In this document: positions 1 to 8,089 of the stretch, one piece after another
Layout of the letters: every line of letters starts with the position of its first letter
How positions within the stretch are numbered: the first letter of the stretch is position 1
NCBI GenBank assembly: GCA_019114925.1
Contig: DXEO01000079.1
Location: 1-39,018, forward strand
DNA: 39,018 nt
Reading direction: 5' to 3'
From: Candidatus Corynebacterium faecipullorum
GTDB taxonomy: Bacteria > Actinomycetota > Actinomycetes > Mycobacteriales > Mycobacteriaceae
The notes under the pieces: generated by a model
The model's input: only the letters and a program-made list of their open reading frames with translations
The model's database searches: none
Told to the model about the DNA's origin: nothing
Position numbers and translations under genes: made by a program

Positions 1-780
1 TCCTTCGCCGACGGCGCGCACACCTCCATCCCCGCGCCGGGCCTGGGGGCACTTTCGGCGGCGCGGGGTGGGCAGGACTCCCGCCTGGCCCGCTCGCTGA
101 AGGCCCTCGGCGTGGGCGCGGACGATATCGCAGTGGTGTCGAAGCACGATACGTCTACTAACGCCAATGACCCCAACGAATCGGATCTACACGAGCGCAT
201 CGCCGCCGCACTCGGCCGCAGCCCCGGCAACCCGCTGTATGTGATTTCGCAGAAGAGCCTGACCGGGCACGCCAAGGGAGGGGCTGCCGCCTTCCAGCTG
301 GTGGGGCTGTCCCAGGTGCTGCGCAGCGGAATTCTCCCGCCGAACCGTTCGCTTGATTGCGTTGACCCGGCGCTGCGCCGTCACGCGCACCTGGTGTGGC
401 TGCGCCAGTCGCTGGACCTGCGCCGCACCCCACCCAAAGCAGGCCTGGTGACCTCCCTGGGCTTCGGGCATGTTTCCGCCCTCATCGCGCTGGTCCACCC
501 GGGTGCTTTCTTTGCCGCATTGGCCCGGGAGCAGGGTGAGGGCGTGGCCGAAACCTGGCGGGCAGCTGCTACCGAACGCGAACAGCGTGGTCTGCGGCGC
601 CTGGAAGAAGCCATGCGGGGTGGAGCAGCGCTGTACGAGCGGCCAGTGAACCGCAACCTCGGCTCGGGCCCAGCCGCCGAGGTGAGCGAAAGAGAGGCCG
701 CGGTGCTGCTGAGCGACTCCGCGCGCCTGCGTGATGGCATCCTGGATCCGGAGGGAGGAAACACAACAAAACGGGGGTAG
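1..780 (+). CDS. fas: Type I fatty acid synthase, C-terminal end (partial)
   Basis: The reading frame is open from base 1 to the stop at 778-780, so only the last 259 residues of a very large protein are present. The segment contains the end of a beta-ketoacyl synthase domain, including SLTGHAKGGAAAFQ around residues 85-98, whose His belongs to the catalytic Cys-His-His set. This matches the C-terminal ketosynthase of the roughly 3000-residue actinobacterial FAS-I, which makes C16-C18 acyl-CoAs, the precursors of phospholipids and corynomycolates. The last 70 residues are a charged tail. acpS, which activates the ACP domain, and a FasR-like regulator lie downstream. Corynebacteria may have two paralogues, fasA and fasB; the position beside acpS/fasR resembles fasB of C. 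glutamicum, but this fragment cannot decide it. Confidence 0.9.
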   Translation, partial: SFADGAHTSIPAPGLGALSAARGGQDSRLARSLKALGVGADDIAVVSKHDTSTNANDPNESDLHERIAAALGRSPGNPLYVISQKSLTGHAKGGAAAFQLVGLSQVLRSGILPPNRSLDCVDPALRRHAHLVWLRQSLDLRRTPPKAGLVTSLGFGHVSALIALVHPGAFFAALAREQGEGVAETWRAAATEREQRGLRRLEEAMRGGAALYERPVNRNLGSGPAAEVSEREAAVLLSDSARLRDGILDPEGGNTTKRG

Positions 781-877
781 CAGGCGCTAGAGTATCCCCT
801 GCGTGCACCCTCTGGAACGATAAAGGAGCAGGTCAGGCGGGTTGGAGAAGTTTCCAAACCTGGGGCACCATGCAAGG

Positions 878-1873
878 GTGAATAAAGCTAAGAAACCTCT
901 TCTAGGACTCATCGCGGTCGCTGCCGCCGCCGTGCTCACCGCATGTTCGGCCACCGGCGGCGCGCCCCGCCCCGAAGCCGACGGCGAGCTAGCCGGTGGC
1001 GTCGACACCGAGCGCCTTGTCGTCGCTATGATTTCCCACGGCGCGCCGGGAGACACGTACTGGGACCTCGTGCGCAAGGGCGCGGAGGATGCCGCCCGCA
1101 AGGACAATATTGAGCTGCGCTATTCCTCTGACCCGGAAGCCCCCAACCAGGCAAACTTGGTACAGTCCGCCATCGACTCCGGCGTGGATGGCATCGCCGT
1201 GACCATGCCTAACTCTGGGGCGATTGGTCCTGTGGCCAAGAAGGCTGCGGACGCCGGCATCCCCACCGTGGGTCTTAACGCCGGCATGGATGATTACCAG
1301 AAGTACGGCATGAGCGCCTTTTTCGGCCAGGAGGAAAAGGTCGCCGGTACAAAGGCCGGCGAGCGGCTCAAAGAGGATGGCGCAAAGCATGTCTTGTGCG
1401 TTATCCACGAGCAAGGCAACTCTTCACAGGAGTCGCGCTGTGCTGGTGTGAAGGACGGGCTGGACAACGGAAAGGTGGAGATCCTCTACGTTAACGGTAA
1501 GGATCTGACCTCAGCGCAATCAACCATCAACGCGAAGCTGAGCCAGGATCCTTCCATCGACTGGGTGATGGCGCTGCAGGCCTCCGTGGCTATGCGCTCC
1601 GCCGACGCGGTTGCCGACGCCTCCTCCGAGGCCAAGGTCTCCACCTTCGACACCAACGCTGAGCTTGTTGGTGCCATCGCGGATAAGCGTATCCAGTGGG
1701 CCGTCGATCAGCAGCCCTACATGCAGGGCTACCTTGCCGTCGACTCTCTGTGGTTGGCACACCGCAATGGCTCCACCATGGGCGGCGGCCGTCCCGTGTA
1801 TACCGGCCCATCCTTCGTGGACTCCACCAACGTGGACATCATCTCCGAATCCGCTAAGGCAGGTCTGCGATGA
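878..1873 (+). CDS. Sugar ABC transporter substrate-binding lipoprotein
   Basis: A 331-residue type I periplasmic-binding protein (Peripla_BP_4, RbsB-like). Starting at GTG 878 gives a compact lipoprotein signal: MNKAKK, a hydrophobic stretch, then the lipobox LTAC with Cys23. An in-frame TTG at 842 would add 12 unlikely residues, although an AAGGAG lies before it, so the start is not certain. The mature protein carries typical family features such as VDGIAVTMPN and GIPTVGLNAG. It should bind a pentose, hexose or polyol outside the membrane; the ligand is not readable. It is the first gene of a three-gene transporter and overlaps the permease by 4 nt (ATGA). A possible -10 (TAGAGT) lies at 788-793. 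Confidence 0.85.
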   Translation: MNKAKKPLLGLIAVAAAAVLTACSATGGAPRPEADGELAGGVDTERLVVAMISHGAPGDTYWDLVRKGAEDAARKDNIELRYSSDPEAPNQANLVQSAIDSGVDGIAVTMPNSGAIGPVAKKAADAGIPTVGLNAGMDDYQKYGMSAFFGQEEKVAGTKAGERLKEDGAKHVLCVIHEQGNSSQESRCAGVKDGLDNGKVEILYVNGKDLTSAQSTINAKLSQDPSIDWVMALQASVAMRSADAVADASSEAKVSTFDTNAELVGAIADKRIQWAVDQQPYMQGYLAVDSLWLAHRNGSTMGGGRPVYTGPSFVDSTNVDIISESAKAGLR

Positions 1874-2928
1874 GCGACACCGCTACTGCATCAGACGAGG
1901 CGCTATCTAGCCCCTCCGATACTCGCCTGACCCGCCGCAGCGGCTTCGCGCGGCTCATCCGCCGCCCAGAGTTGGCCAGCCTGCTCGGCGCGGTAGTCAT
2001 CTTCGTCCTCTTCATGATGGTGGCGCCCGCTTTCCGCTCGGTGGAGGCCTTCTCCACGGTGCTCTACGCCAGCTCCACGCTGGGTATCGTGGCCTTGGCG
2101 GTGGGCCTGCTCATGATTGGTAATGAGTTTGATTTGTCCTCCGGCGTGGCGGTGACCTCCGCGGCGCTCGTGGCCACCATGCTCAACTACAACTTCCACC
2201 TCAACTCGTGGGTGGGCGTGGGGCTATCTCTGCTGACCGCGCTGGCCATCGGTGCGCTCAACGGCTTTCTTGTGGTGCGCACCAAGATCGACTCCTTCCT
2301 CATCACCCTGGCGGCTTTCCTCATGCTGCAGGGCCTCAACCTGGCGATTACCAAGCTGGTCACCGGCCAGGTCGCTACCCCGACTATCTCGGACATGGAA
2401 GGCTTCGGCTCTGCTCGCGTCATTTTTGCCGGCACCATCCACATCGGCAGCCTGAGCATTCGCACCACCGTTATCTGGTGGATCCTCTTCGTCGCCATCG
2501 CCTCGTGGGTGCTGTACAAGACCCGCTGGGGCAATTGGATTTTTGCCGTCGGCGGCGATGACGAAGCCGCCCGCGCCGTCGGCGTTCCCGTGCGCCGCGT
2601 CAAGGTGGCGCTGTTTATGCTCGTGGGATTTGCAGCGTGGTTCGTGGGCATGCACACCCTTTTTGCCTTCGACTCCATCCAAGCCGGCCAAGGTATTGGT
2701 AACGAGTTCCTCTACATCATCGCTGCGGTCATTGGCGGCTGCTCCATGACCGGCGGGCGCGGTACCGCGGTGGGCACCGCCATCGGCGCGCTTATTTTCG
2801 GCATGACCAACCAGGGCATCGTGTACGCGGGCTGGAACCCCGACTGGTTCAAGTTCTTCCTCGGCGCCATGCTGCTCTTTGCCGTGCTCACGAACACCTC
2901 GGTCGCCAACTTCACGAGGAAGCGATAA
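1870..2928 (+). CDS. Sugar ABC transporter permease (RbsC-like)
   Basis: A 352-residue polytopic membrane protein of the BPD_transp_2 (ribose/xylose/galactoside) permease family. About 35 charged or polar N-terminal residues precede roughly ten hydrophobic segments. The family loop between the last membrane segments is visible as FAVGGDDEAARAVGVPVRRVK, extending the usual GxNxxAAxxSGI pattern, and is where the ATPase docks. The start ATG overlaps the stop of the binding protein, indicating translational coupling. It forms the pore of the transporter with the ATPase encoded 2 nt downstream. Length and order (binding protein, permease, ATPase) are normal for CUT2-type systems. Confidence 0.88.
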   Translation: MSDTATASDEALSSPSDTRLTRRSGFARLIRRPELASLLGAVVIFVLFMMVAPAFRSVEAFSTVLYASSTLGIVALAVGLLMIGNEFDLSSGVAVTSAALVATMLNYNFHLNSWVGVGLSLLTALAIGALNGFLVVRTKIDSFLITLAAFLMLQGLNLAITKLVTGQVATPTISDMEGFGSARVIFAGTIHIGSLSIRTTVIWWILFVAIASWVLYKTRWGNWIFAVGGDDEAARAVGVPVRRVKVALFMLVGFAAWFVGMHTLFAFDSIQAGQGIGNEFLYIIAAVIGGCSMTGGRGTAVGTAIGALIFGMTNQGIVYAGWNPDWFKFFLGAMLLFAVLTNTSVANFTRKR

Positions 2929-2930
2929 CT

Positions 2931-3683
2931 ATGATTGAGCTGCACAATATTTCCCAAACCTTCGGCAACTTCCACGCCCTGCGTGGGATCAACCTCAGCG
3001 TCAAGGAAGGCGCAGTGACCTGTGTGCTGGGTGATAACGGCGCGGGCAAATCCACGCTGATTAAGATCCTCGCCGGACTTAACCAGCCCACCGGCGGCAC
3101 CATCACCGTCGATGGGGAAGAGGTGAGTTTCGCCAGCCCGCGCGATTCCCTCGATGCCGGTATTGCCACCGTGTATCAGGATTTGGCGCTGGTGCCCTCG
3201 CTGTCAGTGTGGCGCAACTTCTTCCTAGGCCAAGAGCTCACCGGGGCGCTGGGGAGCTTGCGTGAGGAAGAGATGAAGCGCATTACGCACGAGCAGCTGT
3301 CTGAGATGGGCATTGAGCTTGGCGATGTCTCCGTGGAACTCTCCGCTCTCTCCGGCGGCCAGCGCCAGGTGGTCGCCATTGCCCGCGCCATCTATTTCGG
3401 CGCGCGCTACATCATCTTGGACGAGCCGACCGCCGCGCTCGGCGTGAAGCAGTCGGGCATGGTGCTGCGCTTTATCGACGCCGCCCGCGAACGCGGCATG
3501 GGCGTGGTGTTCATTACGCACAACCCGCAGCACGCCTATCTCGTGGGCGATCACTTCATCGTGCTCACGGTGGGGCAGATGTCTCTCGACGCTTCCAAGG
3601 AAGAGGTTACGCTGCCGGAGCTGACCCAGTGGATGGCCGGCGGCGACGAATTGGAGGAGCTCAAGCAGGAGCTGGCGCGCTAA
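2931..3683 (+). CDS. Sugar ABC transporter ATPase, single nucleotide-binding domain
   Basis: A 250-residue ATPase with Walker A GDNGAGKST (about residues 35-43), Q-loop region VYQDLALVP, signature LSGGQRQ and Walker B YIILDEPTAALG, followed by the switch His in VFITHNPQH. It energises the permease encoded just upstream. Most CUT2 sugar importers, such as RbsA, XylG and AraG, carry two fused ATPase domains of about 500 residues. This one has a single domain, as in the FrcA-like minority, so it probably works as a homodimer. Only 2 nt separate it from the permease stop, so it is cotranscribed. Downstream, acpS has its own likely promoter. Confidence 0.88.
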   Translation: MIELHNISQTFGNFHALRGINLSVKEGAVTCVLGDNGAGKSTLIKILAGLNQPTGGTITVDGEEVSFASPRDSLDAGIATVYQDLALVPSLSVWRNFFLGQELTGALGSLREEEMKRITHEQLSEMGIELGDVSVELSALSGGQRQVVAIARAIYFGARYIILDEPTAALGVKQSGMVLRFIDAARERGMGVVFITHNPQHAYLVGDHFIVLTVGQMSLDASKEEVTLPELTQWMAGGDELEELKQELAR

Positions 3684-3700
3684 ACCACGGTTGGCGCAAC

Positions 3701-3706
3701 TAAGCT
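3701..3706 (+). promoter_or_regulatory. -10 element for leaderless acpS
   Basis: TAAGCT fits the TAnnnT -10 pattern and ends 7 nt before the acpS ATG. There is no Shine-Dalgarno sequence in that gap. Transcription would start at or next to the start codon. The site is short, so this is an inference from spacing. Confidence 0.45.
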
Positions 3707-3713
3707 GGCCTGC

Positions 3714-4136
3714 ATGACTATGAGTGGCGTGAGCGTGGGCACCGACCTGGTGCACATCCCATCCTTTGCCCAGCAGCTGGAGCTTCCAGGTACGCGCTTT
3801 GCGCAGGTTTTTAGCGCCTACGAGCTACGCGTGGCGCAGGCCCGAGGACTCAGCGGTGCTGCCCGCGCGCAGCATCTCGCGGGGCGCTGGGCAGCGAAGG
3901 AGGCCTTCATCAAGGCGTGGTCACAAGCGCTTTACGGGCGTCCGCCGGTCCTAGCGGAGGAGGCCGTGGACTGGGCCGACATCGAGGTCCGCCCCGATGC
4001 ATGGGGGCGCGTAGCACTCGAGCTGCGCGGGGAGATCGCCCGCCTTGCGCGGGAATCCTTGGGGGATTTTTCTATGGCGTTGTCCATAAGCCACGATGGT
4101 GACTACGCCACCGCCATTGTGTACCTTTCGCGCTAA
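3714..4136 (+). CDS. acpS: Holo-[acyl-carrier-protein] synthase
   Basis: A 140-residue AcpS-family phosphopantetheinyl transferase. It moves 4'-phosphopantetheine from CoA to the serine of the ACP domain of FAS-I, converting it to the active form. The N-terminal GTDLVHI (Asp11) and RWAAKEAFIKA (Glu63) hold the Mg2+ ligands, and SISHDGDYA near the C-terminus is the third family motif. Length is near the usual 120-140. In mycobacteria acpS directly follows fas; here a sugar transporter lies between. ATG 3714 is chosen because a TAAGCT -10 ends 7 nt upstream; ATG 3720 is an alternative two codons in. Confidence 0.93.
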   Translation: MTMSGVSVGTDLVHIPSFAQQLELPGTRFAQVFSAYELRVAQARGLSGAARAQHLAGRWAAKEAFIKAWSQALYGRPPVLAEEAVDWADIEVRPDAWGRVALELRGEIARLARESLGDFSMALSISHDGDYATAIVYLSR

Positions 4137-4138
4137 AC

Positions 4139-4169
4139 GCGCCTGGCTTCGCTGGGTTTGGCTAGGCGC
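4139..4169. terminator. Possible bidirectional hairpin between acpS and fasR
   Basis: GCGCCTGGC at 4139-4147 can pair with GCTAGGCGC at 4161-4169, one pair being G-U. The hairpin lies between convergent genes and overlaps the last codons of fasR. It lacks a good T-tract. Confidence 0.4.
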
Positions 4170-4800
4170 TCGTGGCGATGGCAAAGAGATAGGCGATGAG
4201 CATGCGCTTAATCTCTTCCACCACGCCATCGAAGCTCTCCTCGGAACGCATGGTGCTGTAGTTGAGCAGCGAGACCACAGTGTGGACGAGGAAGGCTGCA
4301 ATTTCCACGCGGGAGTGAGCATCCATGCCTTGGGCAAGCGGCTCGATGATTTCCGCGATGGGCTTGAGCAGGCTGAGCTCCGTGTCAGCGGCCGTGGCGC
4401 GGGTGGCTGGTGTGGACTGCACCGCATGCCAGACCGCCCGGCGCGAAGGATCGTTGCGCCAGACGCGGGCCATTCGGTCAATGAACTCTTCAAGGAAGTC
4501 CGGCCATTGCAGGGCCGGAACGCGCTGGGAAAAGCGCTCAACCTCCGCCAGCATTTCCGCGGTATCTTGGCGGTCTAGCTCGCAGATTAAAACGTACTTG
4601 TTGGCGAAGTATTGATAAAGCGTGCCAATCGGTACTTCTGCGCGGCGCGAGACTTCATCGAAGGTAAAGGACTCGAAGCCATAGTCCACGAGCGTTTCCC
4701 GCGCGCAGGACAAAATCCGGTCATACTTGGCCCGGCTACGCGCCTGCGCTGGGCGACGCCTAGGGACCAGTATCTCCGGTGACTTCGAGCTCGATTCCAC
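4162..4800 (-). CDS. fasR: TetR-family regulator, FasR-like
   Basis: A 212-residue TetR/AcrR regulator. The N-terminal helix-turn-helix spans roughly residues 20-70, with TFDEVSRRAEVPIGTLYQYFANK as recognition region; the remainder is an all-helical ligand domain. The neighbours (acpS on one side, bcp on the other, fas nearby) match the setting I recall for C. glutamicum FasR, a TetR repressor of fatty acid synthesis genes responding to acyl-CoA status. Assignment rests on family plus context, since ligand residues are not diagnostic. The start is GTG 4800, 3 nt after the stop of bcp, so both are probably cotranscribed. No operator was recognised. Confidence 0.72.
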   Translation of the reverse strand: MESSSKSPEILVPRRRPAQARSRAKYDRILSCARETLVDYGFESFTFDEVSRRAEVPIGTLYQYFANKYVLICELDRQDTAEMLAEVERFSQRVPALQWPDFLEEFIDRMARVWRNDPSRRAVWHAVQSTPATRATAADTELSLLKPIAEIIEPLAQGMDAHSRVEIAAFLVHTVVSLLNYSTMRSEESFDGVVEEIKRMLIAYLFAIATSA

Positions 4801-4803
4801 GGT

Positions 4804-5274
4804 TTAGTTGAGCCCCTTGAGCACGCGGGCGACGTGGCCGGTGGCCTTGACGTTGTACATGGCTTGGCCAATGGTGCCGTCTTCCTCGACGAGGAACGTG
4901 GAGCGGATAACTCCCTGGACGATCTTGCCGTAATTCTTCTTTTCGCCGAAAGCGCCGTAAGCCGTCATGATTTCCTTGTCGGGGTCAGACAGCAGCGGGA
5001 AGTTTAGCTCGTGCTCCTCGCGGAATTTCGCCAAGGCCTCGGGCTTATCGGGGGAGATGCCCACCACAGCGATGTTCATGCCGTTGAGCTGCTCCAAGCT
5101 ATCGCGGAAATCACAGGCTTCCTTCGTGCAGCCGGGGGTGTTGGCGCGCGGGTAGAAGTAAACCACGACGCGCTGGCCGGCATAGTCGCTCAGGCTTACC
5201 GTGTTGCCGGCATCATCGCTCAAGGAAAATGCGGGGGCTTTGTCTCCTACGGACAGTCGTTGTGCTTCAGTCAT
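4804..5274 (-). CDS. bcp: Thioredoxin-dependent thiol peroxidase (BCP/PrxQ)
   Basis: A 156-residue peroxiredoxin of the BCP/PrxQ group, reducing H2O2 and organic hydroperoxides in the cytoplasm with electrons from thioredoxin. The active site reads ANTPGCTKEACDF with peroxidatic Cys49 and a resolving Cys54 five residues later, the classic alpha-helical two-Cys arrangement. Length is typical. It is the upstream gene of the bcp-fasR pair; the short gap puts both on one transcript. A peroxidase beside a lipid regulator could protect unsaturated lipids, but that is conjecture. Confidence 0.93.
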   Translation of the reverse strand: MTEAQRLSVGDKAPAFSLSDDAGNTVSLSDYAGQRVVVYFYPRANTPGCTKEACDFRDSLEQLNGMNIAVVGISPDKPEALAKFREEHELNFPLLSDPDKEIMTAYGAFGEKKNYGKIVQGVIRSTFLVEEDGTIGQAMYNVKATGHVARVLKGLN

Positions 5275-5413
5275 GGTGTCTACCTTACCGTGCTCTCCCT
5301 TAGGGCTCTTTGGTGAATCTAAGTTTGCTCGCCGTAGTACAGCTGAGATAAACCTTGGCCAACTCTGCAGGGGAGCTGGTGGTCAATGTAGAATGTCCAC
5401 GTTAGAACCACAA

Positions 5414-5434
5414 CGGTTAGAAAGACGCTAACCG
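5414..5434. promoter_or_regulatory. Perfect inverted repeat upstream of DUF3618 gene
   Basis: CGGTTAG (5414-5420) and CTAACCG (5428-5434) are perfect 7-bp arms around a 7-nt loop. A TAGAAT -10-like hexamer lies at 5389-5394, so the repeat would sit near the transcript start or in the leader. It may be an operator or an mRNA hairpin. Confidence 0.45.
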
Positions 5435-5472
5435 CAACAACACCGAACGAAGCCAAAATTCAGGAGATTCAC

Positions 5473-5751
5473 GTGGCACGCAACATTGATGATATCCAGC
5501 GCGACATCGAGCGCACCAGCCGTCAGCTGGCTAGCACCTTGGATGAGCTCGCTGATCGCAGCAAGCCGCAGAACTTCGTTGAGGACGCTAAGGGCGCAGC
5601 AACCCAGAAGCTGCAGGAGCGCAATGTGCAGTTGGCGCTCGCCGGCATTGGCGCGGCTGTCGTAGGCCTCATCGCTTTTTCTGTCTTCCGCTCCAAGCGT
5701 CGTAAGTCCGACATCAAGGAGCTGCAGCGCCTGCTTGCTGAGCGTCGCTAA
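5473..5751 (+). CDS. DUF3618 small membrane protein
   Basis: A 92-residue protein. Residues 1-50 are a charged amphipathic helix (IDDIQRDIERTSRQLASTLDELADR), the hallmark of DUF3618; one membrane segment follows (about residues 54-74, LAGIGAAVVGLIAFSVF) and then a basic tail. The family is widespread in Actinobacteria, often near envelope genes, with no established biochemical function. The start is GTG 5473, preceded by CAGGAG at 5461-5466. It is a single-gene unit: a strong terminator follows, and an inverted repeat lies 40 nt upstream. Confidence 0.85.
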   Translation: MARNIDDIQRDIERTSRQLASTLDELADRSKPQNFVEDAKGAATQKLQERNVQLALAGIGAAVVGLIAFSVFRSKRRKSDIKELQRLLAERR

Positions 5752-5767
5752 GCGCACACTACGCAAC

Positions 5768-5810
5768 AAGGTCCCGCCAGGAGATTGAATCCTGGGCGGG
5801 ACCTTTCTGT
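5768..5810 (+). terminator. Intrinsic terminator after DUF3618 gene
   Basis: AAGGTCCCGCC-AGG pairs with CCTGGGCGGGACCTT (one bulged base) around a 7-9 nt loop and is followed by a T-rich tail (TCTGTTTGGGTCTTT). Confidence 0.85.
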
Positions 5811-5841
5811 TTGGGTCTTTAAAGGGCAAGCGGCGGTCGGT

Positions 5842-5860
5842 TAGACTCAGGGCGTGAGTC
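5842..5860 (+). promoter_or_regulatory. -10 element and inverted repeat over the start of the RNA-ligase-like gene
   Basis: TAGACT (5842-5847) is a good -10 hexamer 6 nt before the GTG start at 5854, consistent with a leaderless transcript. The same bases form half of a perfect inverted repeat: GACTCA (5844-5849), 5 nt, TGAGTC (5855-5860). Confidence 0.5.
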
Positions 5861-6360
5861 GAAATTCCCCTGAGAACCTTCTGCTTTACCTGCGGCCGGA
5901 GGATGAGGATAAGGTGCGCGGGGTGTTTGCAGCGCTGGAGGAGGAAGGCTTTCCCGTCCAGTATCAGCGCCCGCACATCACGGTGACTTTTGCACCGATG
6001 ATGGACCCAGGCGTGGTGAAACTGGCGCGCGAGCTGCTGCCACCACTCATGCCGGCGGTGTTTCATCGCGTCGGGACGGTGGTATTCGGGAGGAAAAGCA
6101 AGCAGACCGTGGCCTGGCTTCTGGAGACCACTGATGAGCTAGAGATCGCTGCGCGCCAGATAAGCGCCGCGAACCCCGAGGGGAGGGGCCTGCGTTGGAC
6201 CCCGCACCTGACGATGGGGCTGCGCCTGTCCCGGGCGCTCGTGCCCGACTATATGCGTGCCCTCGATGAGATTGCCGGGCCGGAGCATAAAGAATTCACT
6301 GCCGAACATGCCGCCTGGTGGCGGCCTAAGACACAGTGCTTGGAGGTCTTCGGGGCTTAA
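5854..6360 (+). CDS. 2'-5' RNA ligase / cyclic phosphodiesterase-like protein
   Basis: A 168-residue protein of the 2H phosphoesterase superfamily (LigT/ThpR group). The two hallmark HxT motifs are present: HITVTF (His41, Thr43) and HLTMGL (His118, Thr120), the paired catalytic sites. Members hydrolyse 2',3'-cyclic phosphates or join 2'-5' RNA ends; the native substrate in bacteria is often unclear and cannot be read here. GTG 5854 is selected because TAGACT ends 6 nt upstream and there is no Shine-Dalgarno sequence. The gene is monocistronic and ends in a hairpin region facing tRNA-Lys. Confidence 0.8.
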   Translation: MSRNSPENLLLYLRPEDEDKVRGVFAALEEEGFPVQYQRPHITVTFAPMMDPGVVKLARELLPPLMPAVFHRVGTVVFGRKSKQTVAWLLETTDELEIAARQISAANPEGRGLRWTPHLTMGLRLSRALVPDYMRALDEIAGPEHKEFTAEHAAWWRPKTQCLEVFGA

Positions 6361-6407
6361 GGGGCTATAACCCCCTTAACCGGGGGTGACGAGGACGCGG
6401 GGCGAAG

Positions 6408-6438
6408 AAACCCCCTTCATCTAGGATGAAGGGGGTTT
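6408..6438. terminator. Bidirectional terminator between the ligase-like gene and tRNA-Lys
   Basis: AAACCCCCTTCAT (6408-6420) pairs perfectly over 13 bp with ATGAAGGGGGTTT (6426-6438) around a 5-nt loop. T-rich ends on either strand serve both convergent units. A second, smaller hairpin (TAAGGGG/CCCCTTA) overlaps the stop codon at 6358-6378. Confidence 0.85.
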
Positions 6439-6444
6439 AACCTG

Positions 6445-6517
<73 letters not shown>

Positions 6518-6804
6518 TTGTGTCTACCCGGTGGCTTCTGATTTCCTCAGCGCCTGCCGTGCAACGAGATGTAACTTTAACACCCTCTTTGTAAAAAGGT
6601 AAAATCGCCAGGTAGTTGGGGTTTATTGGCGTCTTTGGTGGTGGCGTTTTGGCCGCTTTTAAAGCTGGGTGAATTAGCTGCGCAACGGGTGGGTAACGAA
6701 ATGGTTAAGGGGGGTGGCGCTAACTAGTTAGAAGGCCGTGCGGGCGGTTAGGCTTAGTGCACTCTTGTCATTGTCTTTAATCTTTCTATGAGCTAGGGGT
6801 TTCT
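6518..6804. other. Intergenic region upstream of the L,D-transpeptidase
   Basis: About 287 nt without a convincing ORF. It separates the divergent tRNA-Lys and the transpeptidase, so it should hold both promoters. A perfect 12-bp palindrome CTAACTAGTTAG lies at 6720-6731, about 75 nt before the start codon. AGGGG at 6795-6799 is a weak ribosome-binding site. Confidence 0.5.
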
Positions 6805-8034
6805 GTGCGTTCTCTATTCCCTTCTGCACGTCCCGCCGTACTTCTCTCGAGCCTCGTTGCGACGGCCTCCCTTCTGGCCGCCTGCACCATCGGCGGGGCC
6901 GAGGATTCCAGCCCGGCTGAAGACCAATCGCAGGCAGCTGTCCAAGCGAGTGCTTCGGCGGAAGCGTCGGCGTCGGCAGCCGCTAAAGCGAAGCAGCTGA
7001 AGTTTTCCGTCAAAGATGGCGCGAGCAATGTTGATCCATCCGAGCCGGTGGAAGTGAGCTCCCCGGCTGGCCTGAAGTCGGTGACGATGACCAACGAGGC
7101 TGGCAGAAAAGTGGAAGATGAACTGTCCTCTGACTCCACCACGTGGAAGAGCGCTGAGGTACTGGGATATAACCGCACGTACACCATTGATGCCACGGAC
7201 CAAGATGGCACCCACAAGACCATCACGTTCACCACTCCGCAGGCCGCAGTGGTATCCGAGGTAGCTTTGAGCCCCCTGCCGGACTCCGAGGTGGGGGTGG
7301 GGCAGGTCATCGGTGTGCGCTTTGGTAACTACGTCACTGACCGCAAGGCGGCCGAAGAGGCGATTAAGGTCAAAACCGAGCCCGCCGTCGAAGGTGCTTT
7401 TTATTGGGTAAATAACCAGGAGGTGCGCTGGCGCCCGGAAAACTATTGGGAGCCGGGCACGAAGGTGACTGTCGATGTTGACTTGTACGGACGTAACCTC
7501 GGCGGTGGCGTCTACGGCGGTGAGGATGCCTCCACTAATTTCACTATCGGCGACCGCGTCATCACGCTGATTGATAACAACACCAAGATGATGTCGGTGT
7601 TCAAGAATGGTGAGGTGCTGCGCCGCATTCCTGTGTCGATGGGCAGGGATGGCCAGTGGGATACCCCGAATGGCACCTACATCATCGGTGACCAGTATCC
7701 GTCTCTCACCATGGATTCCACCACCTTCGGCCTGGCACTCGATGCTGGCGGCTACCGGACTGACGTTCAGTGGGCAACCCAGATGTCCTACTCCGGAATC
7801 TATGTCCACGCGGCGCCTTGGGCTGTCGGTGCGATGGGCAGCTACAACCAGTCCCACGGCTGCATCAATGTGACTACTGAGGCAGCTCAGTGGTTCCAAA
7901 ACACGGTCAAGCGCGGCGATCTGGTCAAGGTCTCTAACACCGGTGGTGGTGTGCTGAGCGCGCTCGACGGCCTAGGGGACTGGAATATGGATTGGGCCAC
8001 CTGGTCTGCGGGCAATGCCGACGCTAATCAGTAA
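6805..8034 (+). CDS. L,D-transpeptidase lipoprotein (LdtMt2-like)
   Basis: A 409-residue secreted lipoprotein. The signal peptide ends in LLAAC (Cys27). An Ala/Ser-rich linker (about 35-65) precedes immunoglobulin-like domains of the actinobacterial Ldt type, then a YkuD catalytic domain from about residue 250. The active site IYVHAAPW...SHGCIN contains the upstream His and the nucleophile pair His351/Cys353. These enzymes make 3-3 peptidoglycan crosslinks from tetrapeptide donors, are inhibited by carbapenems and act at the outer face of the membrane. A short Asp/Trp-rich C-terminal tail matches the LdtMt2 group. The start is GTG 6805, with weak SD AGGGG. The gene stands alone. Confidence 0.93.
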   Translation: MRSLFPSARPAVLLSSLVATASLLAACTIGGAEDSSPAEDQSQAAVQASASAEASASAAAKAKQLKFSVKDGASNVDPSEPVEVSSPAGLKSVTMTNEAGRKVEDELSSDSTTWKSAEVLGYNRTYTIDATDQDGTHKTITFTTPQAAVVSEVALSPLPDSEVGVGQVIGVRFGNYVTDRKAAEEAIKVKTEPAVEGAFYWVNNQEVRWRPENYWEPGTKVTVDVDLYGRNLGGGVYGGEDASTNFTIGDRVITLIDNNTKMMSVFKNGEVLRRIPVSMGRDGQWDTPNGTYIIGDQYPSLTMDSTTFGLALDAGGYRTDVQWATQMSYSGIYVHAAPWAVGAMGSYNQSHGCINVTTEAAQWFQNTVKRGDLVKVSNTGGGVLSALDGLGDWNMDWATWSAGNADANQ

Positions 8035-8043
8035 CTCTCCTGG

Positions 8044-8070
8044 GGGCGGCGCTTATCGACAGTGCCGCCC
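8044..8070 (+). terminator. Hairpin after the L,D-transpeptidase gene
   Basis: GGGCGGC (8044-8050) and GCCGCCC (8064-8070) form a strong 7-bp stem just after the stop codon. There is no T-tract, so termination here is plausible but unproved. Confidence 0.45.
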
Positions 8071-8089
8071 AGGGTGCCCCCGAAAGTTA

